From contig NZ_JAHMIN010000010.1 in NCBI RefSeq assembly GCF_018986435.1, forward strand, positions 1 through 64,000: a stretch of 64,000 bases of DNA, written 5' to 3'. The notes below the pieces were generated by a model. It had not been told where the DNA came from, made no database searches, and saw only the letters and a list, made by a program, of their open reading frames with translations. Positions 49,080 through 58,095 of this stretch are shown in pieces. Made by a program: the position numbers and the translations under genes. Source of the stretch: Hahella sp. HN01. GTDB taxonomy: Bacteria; Pseudomonadota; Gammaproteobacteria; Pseudomonadales; Oleiphilaceae. Each line of letters starts with the position of its first letter. Positions within the stretch are counted from its first letter, which is position 1.

Positions 49080-49955
49080 TTAGAGTGGCGATTTCTCGGG
49101 ATTGGCGAGAAAGTTCAGTAGTGCTTGGCGATATTCTGGAATGCTAAAGGTAGCTGTGTGAGGTGTATCGGTGCTTAAGAAGTATTTGGGGGCGCCTGCG
49201 TGCTGAAATACTCTCTCTCCATGGTGATAGGGAATGACTTGATCTGAGGTGCTGTGAATTATCAACAAAGGAATGGGTGAGATATTTCTAACGTAATCAA
49301 CAGGGTCGTAATTCGCTGGAAGCATATAGGAAAAGGGATATTGAAAAGCCCAGGTCAGCCAACCAGCCGCAAGCTTCTCACGTGCTATATCTCTCAGTTC
49401 GCTAAAAGGAGCGTCGGCGATGACAGCGGTGGGTTTTACTTCATTGAAAGGAATCCGTCCTACAAAATCAATAGTGAGCACTGCGCCGATACTTTGTCCA
49501 AGCACAAAAAAAGGCGTGTTTGCATCCGAATAATGTGCTTTCAACCATTCGTAACCGGTTCCTACATCACTAAGAGCGCCAGCCATATCTGGCTTGCCTG
49601 AAGATAAACCAAACCCCCGGTAGTCCAGACAAAACACGTCATAGCCCTGCTGAGGAAGCCATATCACGTTACCGCAGTGAGTACTTATATTCTCAGCATT
49701 TCCATGCAGGAAATAGACAACGCCACGTAATGGCATAGAAGCATGAAGCAACCATCCATGCAGACGCTCGCCATCTGGCGTATCGAGAAATATGTTCTCG
49801 TAACGAACTTGTGCTTGATCGGGTGTGCGATAGATATGCTTGTCGGGGTAAAAGAGCAGCCCACTGCAAGCACTCAGAAAAAGTAGCGCCCCTAATAAAC
49901 CAAGTTTGAAAACAGTTTTCGTATAAGTATTAAATTTATCTGATCTGACGTTCAC
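49080..49955 (-). CDS. Alpha/beta hydrolase lipoprotein
   Basis: An alpha/beta hydrolase (BEM46/ABHD13-like group) anchored by a lipobox LSAC. The oxyanion region reads YFLHGNAENIS, the nucleophile elbow is GQSIGA, and the acid (IHSTSDQVIPY) and histidine (TPHTATF) follow in order, so the triad is complete. The frame opens at 50060, but the GTG at 49955 gives a normal lipoprotein signal (about 13 residues before the hydrophobic core) and is preferred without strong SD support. ATG 50000 is the alternative. The substrate is unknown; esterase or thioesterase activity in the periplasm or at the outer membrane is likely. Confidence 0.85.
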   Translation of the reverse strand: MNVRSDKFNTYTKTVFKLGLLGALLFLSACSGLLFYPDKHIYRTPDQAQVRYENIFLDTPDGERLHGWLLHASMPLRGVVYFLHGNAENISTHCGNVIWLPQQGYDVFCLDYRGFGLSSGKPDMAGALSDVGTGYEWLKAHYSDANTPFFVLGQSIGAVLTIDFVGRIPFNEVKPTAVIADAPFSELRDIAREKLAAGWLTWAFQYPFSYMLPANYDPVDYVRNISPIPLLIIHSTSDQVIPYHHGERVFQHAGAPKYFLSTDTPHTATFSIPEYRQALLNFLANPEKSPL

Positions 49956-50200
49956 AATTTGATCTGCCTGTATACCTGAACTAGGCTTACCTCGGGCCAT
50001 GTGATGGCGCCAAGTCTGTACGCCCTGGTGAGAAATGACCAAGCGTTTCTGTTTCAGCATAGCTGTTTGATGCCTATTTCAGAAAGAGTTTGTCGCAACT
50101 CGTTTAAACGAGTTGGTTGGCGTTTGTTGCCGGGATGGGCGCTGATATTTGCACAAATGGTACGCGACGAGAATAAGCTAACGTTGAAAGAGGAATCGTT

Positions 50201-50683
50201 ATGAGAAAAATGATGCTCGCTGTTGGGTTTTTGTCGATGACTTCAGGCGCATTTGCCGAAGCTCCAGGGGGGCCGGACTGTGGATGGGGTAATATGCTGT
50301 TCGCAGGGGAAAGCGGATTGCCTATCCATCTTTTGGCCACCATTACTAATGGCACTTCGGGTAATAACACATTCGGCATGACTTCAGGAACCAACGGATG
50401 TTCGGCGAATGGCGTGCTGACCTATGGTGGATCGTCCCTGGTTAACCTCACGCCAATTATGGATGAGTTTTCTGAGGATGTGGCGCGCGGCCATGGAGAC
50501 GCCTTGACCACAGTTGCTGTCGCTCTAGAAGTGAAGCAGGAAGACCGTGCGCGTTTTAACCAGGTTATGCATGATAATTTTAATCAGCTATTCCCCAGTG
50601 AAAACGTAACGGCGGAGCAAGTGATGAAGTCCGTCATAGATGTGATGAAGACAGACACGAGGCTTTCCAAGTACGCCGCTTGA
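50201..50683 (+). CDS. DUF3015-family exported protein
   Basis: A 160-residue protein with a signal peptide (cleavage near AFA-EA, residue 19). The mature part has the DUF3015 pattern: GPDCGWGNMLFAGESGLPIHLLA, then TFGMTSGTNGC and a helical C-terminus. Two cysteines may form a disulfide. Function is unknown. It is followed 83 bp later by a DUF4105 protein on the same strand, a pairing I remember from pseudomonads, so the two probably act together in the cell envelope. Confidence 0.85.
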   Translation: MRKMMLAVGFLSMTSGAFAEAPGGPDCGWGNMLFAGESGLPIHLLATITNGTSGNNTFGMTSGTNGCSANGVLTYGGSSLVNLTPIMDEFSEDVARGHGDALTTVAVALEVKQEDRARFNQVMHDNFNQLFPSENVTAEQVMKSVIDVMKTDTRLSKYAA

Positions 50684-50766
50684 AGTCAGAATATGAAGCG
50701 ACGCCCGGTGGCCCGGGCGTTGATTCTTTCTCTAACCTGATCTCAATTAAGAGCGCATGACGCCCT

Positions 50767-52659
50767 ATGCGGTTGAAGCATTCTCTGTTCGTTTTCCTTT
50801 CTGCTGTATTTCTTTTAATCAGTTCTGCATTTGCCGCTCTTTCTGATGTCACTGTAGATACCTTGAAGAGACAACAATCTTTGTTAAACACCTTGGCTTC
50901 CTCTTCTGAGTGGTTAGGGTTGTTGCATTTTCGCACTGACTCCTTGAGCCCGACCGGCTATTCAAGTTTCATTGATGATCCAAGTTTTTTTCTGGCGGAA
51001 ACAGGAAAGGTTGATGCCGAGGCGGAACTTGAGGCGACCCTACAGGCGATGGTGAGCGAGAATAGAGGTATAAGAGAAAGTGTTGTCTGCCACTTTCCTT
51101 TGCGTAAAAAATGGCTTGAGGCGCAGCTACCGAATATTTCCACCTTGCAGGCGCCTTTGTCATGCCCTGAATACCTTCAGTGGAGAGAGGAGGTAAACGC
51201 AGCCAAAGTCTCTTTGATTTTCCCAGCTGCCTACTTAAATAGTCCATCGTCAATGTTCGGACATACTTTTCTGAGATTTGATCCCGCAAACGTTGAAGAC
51301 GATTCGGAATGGTTGTCCTGGGCGCTAAACTTCGGGGCCACTATCAATGGCGACGATAACTCCATTTTCTTTGCATATCGAGGCCTTGCCGGCGGTTATC
51401 CAGGTCAGTTCAGCATGATGCGTTACTTTGAAAAGATCAAAGAGTACAGCTACATGGAAAACAGGGACATGTGGGAGTACCGTCTGAACCTGACCCCCGA
51501 GGAAGTAGAGCGGATGTTGATGCACTTATGGGAGCTGAAAGACGTGCGTTTCAAGTATTATTTTCTGGATGAAAACTGCGCCTTCCGTCTTCTTGAGTTG
51601 CTGGAGATAGCACGTCCGTCTTCGCCTCTGACATCGAAGTTTCCGTTGACTGCAATTCCGGCCGACACCGTACGTGCGGTCATAGAAGGGCGTTATGTCG
51701 CGGAACGGCGCTACCGCCCCTCTGAGGCCGTGCTGTTGAAGGAAAGAATACGCCGGTTGGATGAGTCCGAGAGAGAGTTGGCCTACCTGGTGGCGGAGAA
51801 CCCGGAGATGATGGCGTCCTTGGACTTCAGCGCTTTACCGCTTTCCCGGCAAGGCGCGGTGGCGCAGACCGCTTACAGCTATAATCGCTACGAGCAGAGA
51901 AAGACACAAAGGAGTCCGGATCTGGCGCGCCGTAGCTTTAAACTGCTGCAACGGATAAGCCAACTGCCTGCAGATAGTGTTGAGCCAGCTATCCCTGAGC
52001 CACCCGAAACTGGGCATGGCAGCACCATGATGGGCATTGGCGGCGGTAGTCGTGATGGGGATGCTTTTACTCAGCTTCAATTCAGATACAGCTATCATGA
52101 TTTGCTGGATCGTCAGGAAGGCTATCCACGAGGCGCTCAAATAATTGCAGGCGACGCTCAGTTCCGCTTTTACGAGAATGACAATTGGGAGCTGCATCGT
52201 TTCGACATAATTAATATTATTTCGCAATCGCCGGTTAATAAGTTTCTGCGTCCATTGTCATGGAGAGTTCAAGCGGGCTTTGAGCGCGTCTGGAGTGACT
52301 TTGGCGGTGACAAGGCCTATCAAGTAAATGGCGGCGCTGGGCGCAGTTATGACGTAGCGGAAGGATTGAGTTTGTTTGGCTTTTTGACCGCGCGTTTGGA
52401 GCATGATCCGGAGTATAAAACCTGGATCACCCCGGCGGCAGGAATAAGTACGGGCTATTTATTGAATTTGCCCTGGGGTTTTCAGTCCACAAGAGTGGAA
52501 GGCGAGTACTTTAGTAGCGATGAAATACGCTATCGCGGGGTGCTGGAGCAAAACTTCGATTTTGCGCAAAACCATGCTTTCAGAGCGCACTTGTCTCAAG
52601 AATGGAATCGCAGTGACGGCAGATGGGAGGCTGGGATAGTCTACAGATATTACTTTTAA
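50767..52659 (+). CDS. DUF4105 / Lnb-like N-terminal periplasmic domain protein
   Basis: A 630-residue exported protein with a signal peptide (about residues 1-21, cleavage near AFA-AL). Residues about 140-300 hold the DUF4105/Lnb_N core: LIFPAAYLNSPSSMFGHTFLRF and FRLLELLEIARPSSP, including a conserved histidine (GHTFLR) and a conserved cysteine (DENCAFR). The C-terminal third has alternating aromatic strands ending in YRYYF, like an outer-membrane barrel terminus. It may therefore be an outer-membrane-anchored enzyme. No established function is claimed; the Lnb link suggests lipoprotein acyl chemistry. Confidence 0.8.
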   Translation: MRLKHSLFVFLSAVFLLISSAFAALSDVTVDTLKRQQSLLNTLASSSEWLGLLHFRTDSLSPTGYSSFIDDPSFFLAETGKVDAEAELEATLQAMVSENRGIRESVVCHFPLRKKWLEAQLPNISTLQAPLSCPEYLQWREEVNAAKVSLIFPAAYLNSPSSMFGHTFLRFDPANVEDDSEWLSWALNFGATINGDDNSIFFAYRGLAGGYPGQFSMMRYFEKIKEYSYMENRDMWEYRLNLTPEEVERMLMHLWELKDVRFKYYFLDENCAFRLLELLEIARPSSPLTSKFPLTAIPADTVRAVIEGRYVAERRYRPSEAVLLKERIRRLDESERELAYLVAENPEMMASLDFSALPLSRQGAVAQTAYSYNRYEQRKTQRSPDLARRSFKLLQRISQLPADSVEPAIPEPPETGHGSTMMGIGGGSRDGDAFTQLQFRYSYHDLLDRQEGYPRGAQIIAGDAQFRFYENDNWELHRFDIINIISQSPVNKFLRPLSWRVQAGFERVWSDFGGDKAYQVNGGAGRSYDVAEGLSLFGFLTARLEHDPEYKTWITPAAGISTGYLLNLPWGFQSTRVEGEYFSSDEIRYRGVLEQNFDFAQNHAFRAHLSQEWNRSDGRWEAGIVYRYYF

Positions 52660-52664
52660 GGAAA

Positions 52665-52696
52665 GGCGGCGCTCAGGGGTAGCCTGCGACGCCGCC
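52665..52696. terminator. GC-rich hairpin between convergent genes
   Basis: GGCGGCG (52665-52671) pairs with CGCCGCC (52690-52696), just after the DUF4105 stop. There is no clear T-run. Confidence 0.45.
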
Positions 52697-52717
52697 GGAT
52701 AGACGAGGCGGTAGTGT

Positions 52718-53419
52718 TTAGCCGCCCAAGTAAGCTTTGCGAACGTCCTCGTTCACCAGCAGATTTGCGCCGGTATCCTGAAGCACAACTTTGCCGTTTT
52801 CCAGTACATAACCGCGATCCGCCAAACGCAGCGCCTGGTTGGCGTTCTGCTCCACCAGAAAGATGGTCATGCCTTCTTCTCTGAGCTTGCCGATGATCTC
52901 AAATATCTGGTTGATGATAATCGGAGCCAGGCCTAAGGATGGCTCATCCAGGAACAGCATTTTAGGATGGCTCATCAGGGCGCGCCCGATCGCCAGCATC
53001 TGTTGTTCACCGCCGGACATTGTACCTGCACGTTGGCTGTGACGTTCGCGTAGGCGTGGGAACAGGTCATAGACGTATTCCAGCGTGCGCGCAAAGTCGC
53101 TCTTGTCAGAGAAAAATGCGCCCATCTGCAGGTTTTCAACTACGGTGAGGCCAGAGAATACACGACGACCCTCAGGCACAATGGCGATGCCGCTGCGCAT
53201 GATTTCAGATGTCGGCGTTTCGGTGATGTCCTTACCCATGAAGGTGATGCGGCCATCACTGGCTCTCGGGTCGCCACAGACCGTCATCAGCAACGTGGTT
53301 TTACCTGCGCCGTTGGCGCCGATAAGTGAGACGATTTCACCTTGATTAACTTCCAGACTGATGCCGTGCAGAGCTTCGATCTTGCCGTAGTGGGTGTAAA
53401 CATTCTCGAGTGTAAGCAT
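52718..53419 (-). CDS. livF: Branched-chain amino-acid ABC transporter ATPase LivF/BraG
   Basis: A 233-residue ABC ATPase. Walker A GANGAGKTT is near residues 34-42, the signature is MSGGEQQMLAIGRAL and Walker B is MLFLDEPSLGLAP. Together with LivG it powers uptake of Leu/Ile/Val through LivHM. It is the last gene of the cluster and overlaps livG by 1 bp (stop/start). Confidence 0.96.
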   Translation of the reverse strand: MLTLENVYTHYGKIEALHGISLEVNQGEIVSLIGANGAGKTTLLMTVCGDPRASDGRITFMGKDITETPTSEIMRSGIAIVPEGRRVFSGLTVVENLQMGAFFSDKSDFARTLEYVYDLFPRLRERHSQRAGTMSGGEQQMLAIGRALMSHPKMLFLDEPSLGLAPIIINQIFEIIGKLREEGMTIFLVEQNANQALRLADRGYVLENGKVVLQDTGANLLVNEDVRKAYLGG

Positions 53420-54174
53420 TAGTCTTCTCCCAAATACGCCTTGATGACATCAGGGTTCGTTCTAATTTCATCAGGCGTGCCGTCGGCCAAAGGCGTGCCT
53501 TGGCTGACAACGTAGATGCGATCAGAAATGCCCATTACCAGCCCCATATCATGTTCTATTAACAGAATGGAGACGTTGTAGTCATGCTTCAGGCTGACTA
53601 TCAGCTCGTCGAGATCCCGGGTCTCTTTCGGGTTCAAACCGGCTGCGGGTTCGTCCAACATCAACAGATCTGGTCCTGTCACCATGCAGCGAGCAATTTC
53701 CAGACGACGTTGTTGACCGTAAGCGAGGTTACCCGCTTCGCGGTTGGCGAGTGGCAGCAGGTCGACTTTTTTGAGCCAATAGGCGGCTTTCTCCATGGCT
53801 TCGCTTTCTTTCTTACGATAAGAAGGCGTCTTCAATAAGCCAGAAAGCAGGTTGGTGTTGACGTGACGGTGCTGCGCCACCAACAGGTTTTCAATTACCG
53901 TCATGCGGTTGAATAGACGCACGTGTTGGAACGTGCGAACCATACCAAGGCGGGAAATCTTGAAATCAGGTAGCCCTTGTACCTGCTTACCTTTGAAGGT
54001 GATTTGCCCCGAGGTCGGCTTATAGAAGCCGGAGATGCAGTTAAAGACAGTCGTTTTACCTGCGCCGTTAGGGCCGATAATGGAAATGATTTCCCGTTCG
54101 TTGACGTCCAGCGACACGCCGTTTACTGCGAGCAGGCCGCCGAACCTCATGGATAAATCGCGAACAGACAGCAT
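53419..54174 (-). CDS. livG: Branched-chain amino-acid ABC transporter ATPase LivG/BraF
   Basis: A 251-residue ABC ATPase with Walker A GPNGAGKTT, signature LAYGQQRRLEIARCM (the LivG-type variant of LSGGQ) and Walker B LLMLDEPAAGLNP. The C-terminal extension is typical of the LivG subfamily. Its stop overlaps livF by one base and its start is 4 bp after livM. Confidence 0.96.
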   Translation of the reverse strand: MLSVRDLSMRFGGLLAVNGVSLDVNEREIISIIGPNGAGKTTVFNCISGFYKPTSGQITFKGKQVQGLPDFKISRLGMVRTFQHVRLFNRMTVIENLLVAQHRHVNTNLLSGLLKTPSYRKKESEAMEKAAYWLKKVDLLPLANREAGNLAYGQQRRLEIARCMVTGPDLLMLDEPAAGLNPKETRDLDELIVSLKHDYNVSILLIEHDMGLVMGISDRIYVVSQGTPLADGTPDEIRTNPDVIKAYLGED

Positions 54175-54178
54175 TGTC

Positions 54179-55474
54179 CTACTCCTGTTTCAACTGCAGA
54201 TGTGGGCGTTTCATCGGGATCAATCCTTGCGGACACCAGATCATCATCAACACCATGACCATACCGAACGCGAGTAGGCGATACTCGTCGAATTCCCGCG
54301 ACAATTCCTGAAGCAGCACCACCAGAACGGCTGCGACCATGACGCCGATTTGCGAGCCCATGCCGCCAAGAACAACGATGGCGAGGATAATAACGGACTC
54401 GAAGAAGATGAACGACTCAGGGCTGATATGACCCTGGCGAGCGCCATATAGAGAACCTGCAAAACCTGCGAATGCTGCGCCGATGGTGAAGGCGGACAGC
54501 TTGATAGCGGTACGGTTCAAGCCCAGTGAGCGACATGCGATCTCATCTTCACGCAGGGCTTCCCATGCGCGCCCTACAGGCATGCGAATCAGGCGGCGAA
54601 CGATGACGATCGTCACCAAAGCCAGCACTAGTGCGATGAGGTAAAGCACGACAACTTTCAAGGATGAGTCGTAAGGAACGCCAAAGAACTCATGGAATGC
54701 AACATTGCCTTCGGCAGCTCTACGGCTGAATTCCAGATTAACGATGGAGAATTCAGGATCGAACTGCAGCATCGGAATCGTTGGCTTAGGAATGCCGCCA
54801 ATACCGTTAGGTCCGCCGGTCAGACTGGTCAGGTTGTTCAAGAGAATACGGATGATTTCTCCGAAACCTAAAGTCACGATGGCGAGGTAGTCGCCGCGTA
54901 ATCTCAATACCGGAAAGCCCAACAGGAAACCGAATGTCGCAGCAAGCAATGCTCCGATAGGCAGACACACCCAGAATGACAAACCAAAGTATTGTGATAA
55001 CAGGGCGTAGCTATATGCGCCGACAGCGTAGAAAGCGACGTATCCCAAGTCTAACAAGCCAGCCAGACCCACTACGATATTCAGGCCAAGGCCGAGAATA
55101 ACGTAGATAAGCGCCAAGGTGGCGATATCTGACCAGATGCGTCCCGTGTTGAAAGGAATCAGAACTGCAGCGATAAGCAGGACGACAAAAAAGATCTTGC
55201 CGGCCATGTCGCGCTTTTCTTCCGGCGGCATTAGCTTGGCCAGAATATTTCCTTTGGGCTTGACCGCCGCTTTGGCGGCATTCAGTTGCTCTCTAAACAG
55301 CTGGCTCAGGAAAACCGCTGCAGCGGCGAGAAAAATGTACACGTAGGTGCTTTGTGTAGCGCCTTCGAGTACGAGTTTGGTGCCTTCATGAGTCAGCTTC
55401 AGGCCCAATATCGGCAAGGACAGAACCAGAGTAATGACGGCCGTGAATAAAGCGAACGGCAGATTCTTGCGCAT
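54179..55474 (-). CDS. livM: Branched-chain amino-acid permease LivM/BraE
   Basis: A 431-residue permease with about 10-11 membrane helices. The core has the family motif [31 protein letters not shown], and the EAA-like loop is [23 protein letters not shown]. The N-terminal 80 residues form an extra hydrophobic region plus a basic linker, longer than minimal LivM but usual in gammaproteobacteria. It overlaps livH by 1 bp. Confidence 0.95.
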   Translation of the reverse strand: MRKNLPFALFTAVITLVLSLPILGLKLTHEGTKLVLEGATQSTYVYIFLAAAAVFLSQLFREQLNAAKAAVKPKGNILAKLMPPEEKRDMAGKIFFVVLLIAAVLIPFNTGRIWSDIATLALIYVILGLGLNIVVGLAGLLDLGYVAFYAVGAYSYALLSQYFGLSFWVCLPIGALLAATFGFLLGFPVLRLRGDYLAIVTLGFGEIIRILLNNLTSLTGGPNGIGGIPKPTIPMLQFDPEFSIVNLEFSRRAAEGNVAFHEFFGVPYDSSLKVVVLYLIALVLALVTIVIVRRLIRMPVGRAWEALREDEIACRSLGLNRTAIKLSAFTIGAAFAGFAGSLYGARQGHISPESFIFFESVIILAIVVLGGMGSQIGVMVAAVLVVLLQELSREFDEYRLLAFGMVMVLMMIWCPQGLIPMKRPHLQLKQE

Positions 55475-56400
55475 TAGATTTTCTCCACTTCCGGCTTGCC
55501 GAGTATGCCTGTCGGCTTAAACAACAAGATCAGTACCAGTAGCGCGAAAGAGACAACGTCTTTGTACTCTGTGCTGAAATACGCGGCGGTCATACTTTCG
55601 GTGACGCCGAGAATGATGCCGCCCAGCATTGCGCCAGGGATACTGCCGATGCCGCCAAGAACGGCTGCAGTAAAGGCTTTAAGGCCGGCAATGAATCCGA
55701 CGAATGCATTTACGACACCGTAGTACATGCCGAGCAGCGTGCCCGCTACCGCCGCCAGCGCTGCGCCAATGACGAAAGTGGAAGCGATAACGCGGTTGGT
55801 GTCGATGCCAAGCAGGTTCGCCATTTTCAAATCCTGCGCCACGGCGCGACAGGCTCTGCCCATTCTGGATCGAGAGATAAACAACGTCAGCACTGTCATG
55901 GAGATGATAGTGACGATGAAGATCAGAACCTGAATATAGGAAAGGGACGCCTGGAAGCCGTCTTCCGGACCGAAGCTCCAGCCGCCGCTGATCTGAGATG
56001 ACATGGCGATATCCCGTGAACCTTGTCCTAAACGAACATAGTTCTGCAGGAAAATGGACATCCCGATGGCCGAAATAAGGGGGATCAAACGGTTGCCGCC
56101 ACGCAGTGGGCGGTAGGCGATACGCTCAATGGCCCAACCGAAGCTACTGGACACCAACATGCTTGAAAGCAGGGCGACCAGGAAGATTAATGGAAGAAAC
56201 TCAATGCCCAGCATGGCCATACCAGAAATAGCCATGAACGCGACGTAAGTTCCTATCATGTAGACTTCGCCGTGAGCGAAGTTGATCATTCCTATGATGC
56301 CGTAGACCATGGTATAGCCTATGGCGATGAGAGCATAAGTGCTCCCAATGGTAATTCCGTTAATTAATTGCTGAATGAAGTAAAGAATCACTTCTAGCAT
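55474..56400 (-). CDS. livH: Branched-chain amino-acid permease LivH/BraD
   Basis: A 308-residue permease with eight or so helices. It has the family motifs [32 protein letters not shown] (residues about 18-48) and [20 protein letters not shown] (EAA loop). It pairs with LivM to form the channel. The gene starts 110 bp after the binding-protein gene, beyond a strong hairpin. Confidence 0.96.
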   Translation of the reverse strand: MLEVILYFIQQLINGITIGSTYALIAIGYTMVYGIIGMINFAHGEVYMIGTYVAFMAISGMAMLGIEFLPLIFLVALLSSMLVSSSFGWAIERIAYRPLRGGNRLIPLISAIGMSIFLQNYVRLGQGSRDIAMSSQISGGWSFGPEDGFQASLSYIQVLIFIVTIISMTVLTLFISRSRMGRACRAVAQDLKMANLLGIDTNRVIASTFVIGAALAAVAGTLLGMYYGVVNAFVGFIAGLKAFTAAVLGGIGSIPGAMLGGIILGVTESMTAAYFSTEYKDVVSFALLVLILLFKPTGILGKPEVEKI

Positions 56401-56454
56401 GGGTGTTACTCCGGAAGATTTGAACCGGCCTAGAAACTGACAGGCTTTGCTAAT

Positions 56455-56493
56455 AAAAACACCCTCTTCCGGCGAACCGGAAAGAAGGTGTTG
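56455..56493 (-). terminator. Hairpin between binding-protein and permease genes
   Basis: On the minus strand the arms AACACCTTCTTTCCGG and CCGGAAGAGGGTGTT surround a TTCG tetraloop, followed by TTTTTA. It probably lets only part of the transcripts continue into the permease genes, giving excess binding protein. Confidence 0.85.
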
Positions 56494-56510
56494 TTATGAA
56501 GCGATACGGT

Positions 56511-57632
56511 TTATTTTACTACGGTTTTGGAGCCGTCTGCGTGCCAGGTGTAGATTTCGAAATCGAAACCTTTCAAGTCGCCTTTTTCGTCAAACGCAAT
56601 TTCACCCATGGGGGTTTTGAAGGAGTGGCTACGAAGGTAAGCTTGGATCGCATCAGTATCGGTAGAACCTACGCCTTTGATTGAGTCAGCAATAACCTGA
56701 ACTGCTGCGTAGGAAGTCATTACGAATGCGCCGCTGGCGTCTTGGCTTTTCGCTTTGAATGCGTCAACCAGCGTTTTGTTTTCTGGTCTCTGATCAAAAG
56801 CGGGTGGCAGAGTTACGTACAGTCCTTCGGAAGCTTTACCTGCGATCTGGCTGATGTCTTTGTTGCCCACGCCTTCAGGACCCATGAACTTGATGTTCAA
56901 GCCTTTCTCTGACGCTTGACGCAGAATCTGGCCCAGCTCAGGGTGGTAGCCGCCGTAGTAAACAAAGTCTACGTTCTCTTTCTGCAGTTTTGCGATCAGG
57001 GGAGAGAAGTCTTTGTCGCCTTTGTTAACGCCTTCAAACAGAACGACGTTGACGTTTTTCTCTTCCAGCGTTTTCTTTACCGCAGTTGCGATGCCTTCAC
57101 CGTACTGTTGCTTGTCGTGAATAACTGCAACGCGCTTGGGCTTGACTACAGTCGCGATGAATTTGCCAGCGGTCGGACCCTGATGGCTATCAAGACCGAT
57201 GGTGCGGAAAATCATCTGGTAGCCGCGCTCAGTGATGTCCGGGTTGGTGGAAGCTGGCGTGATAGTGATGATGCCTTCGTCTTCGTAGACGTCGGAAGCC
57301 GGTTGAGTGGAACTGGAGCACAAGTGGCCCACTACAAATTTAACACCGTCATTAACGATTTTGTTGGCTACGGCCACCGCTTGCTTGGGTTCGCAGGCGT
57401 CGTCGTATCTAATCGCCTCAAGCTTGTCGCCGTTTACGCCGCCAGCAGCGTTGATCTGCTCAACAGCCATTTCCGCGCCGATTACCTGCATGTCGCCATA
57501 CTGAGCAACGTCACCGGACTGCGGGCCGGCGATGGCGATTTTGATAGTCTCTGCGTTAGCCAGGTTCAAGCCGCCCATTAATAAAATTGAAGCGCCAACA
57601 CCTAATACTTTCCGAGCGATCTGTTTCTTCAT
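56511..57632 (-). CDS. livK: Branched-chain amino-acid binding protein LivK/BraC
   Basis: A 373-residue periplasmic binding protein. The signal peptide covers residues 1-27 (ANA-ET). The mature start IKIAIAGPQSGDVAQYGDMQ and the two-lobe Leu/Ile/Val-binding fold (VGHLCSSSTQPASDVYEDEGI) are typical of BraC. Two cysteines at about 78 and 103 likely form the conserved disulfide. It is the first gene of the cluster. The high-affinity ligand is inferred from family. Confidence 0.96.
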   Translation of the reverse strand: MKKQIARKVLGVGASILLMGGLNLANAETIKIAIAGPQSGDVAQYGDMQVIGAEMAVEQINAAGGVNGDKLEAIRYDDACEPKQAVAVANKIVNDGVKFVVGHLCSSSTQPASDVYEDEGIITITPASTNPDITERGYQMIFRTIGLDSHQGPTAGKFIATVVKPKRVAVIHDKQQYGEGIATAVKKTLEEKNVNVVLFEGVNKGDKDFSPLIAKLQKENVDFVYYGGYHPELGQILRQASEKGLNIKFMGPEGVGNKDISQIAGKASEGLYVTLPPAFDQRPENKTLVDAFKAKSQDASGAFVMTSYAAVQVIADSIKGVGSTDTDAIQAYLRSHSFKTPMGEIAFDEKGDLKGFDFEIYTWHADGSKTVVK

Positions 57633-57886
57633 TATTGTCTTCCCGATTTAAGTTATTAGTTATCCCAGGTTCAGACGCCGCCGAGTAGAGTGAGCTCTGA
57701 GGCTCTTTTTCGGACGGGGCTTCATACTGGCATATTATGGTCTAATCGTTAATAGACTTTTATTTTAAGGCCATTGGCCTATTGACCAGTTGGAATACTA
57801 ACCTCAAAGCGTCGCGGTGAAAAGATGCGCATTTGTCTTGGATATAAGGATTTCGCGCAGTTTTTTCGGAGGCAAAAATTTAAGGC

Positions 57887-57913
57887 AAAAAAAAAGGTGC
57901 TTGGAGAGCACCT
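57887..57913 (-). terminator. Intrinsic terminator downstream of lon
   Basis: On the minus strand AGGTGCT-CTCCA-AGCACCT is followed by nine T. A strong classic terminator. Confidence 0.88.
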
Positions 57914-58039
57914 CAAACGCTTTTCTATACTAGAAAGACAGGACAAAACATCATCACAACTGGTAAAGGTTAGTATAAAACTCCACCACAAAGCCGCATA
58001 ATACGTGATTTCCGATACGGTATGCGGCCTAGGGAAAAG

Positions 58040-58055
58040 ATGCGCTCCAGCGCAT
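58040..58055 (-). terminator. Hairpin just after the lon stop
   Basis: ATGCGCT-GG-AGCGCAT followed by CTTTTC on the minus strand, about 40 bp beyond the lon stop. Another stem (GCCGCATA / TATGCGGC, 57993-58028) lies further on. Confidence 0.55.
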
Positions 58056-58095
58056 TATTTAGCATCCATTTCCAGGATGATGAAGTGAGATGACC

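Larger units (their letters stand above)
57633..58095. other. Intergenic region: livK promoter side and lon terminators
   Basis: About 460 bp. No gene is seen. The part near 57650-57780 must hold the livK promoter. Three hairpins lie on the lon side (57887-57913, 57993-58028 and 58040-58055). A minus-strand frame at 57779-57991 is crossed by a terminator and is not called. Confidence 0.5.

Noticed and set aside
57779-57991. A 70-codon minus-strand frame after lon
   Set aside because: Crossed by an intrinsic terminator (57887-57913) and without a start signal.
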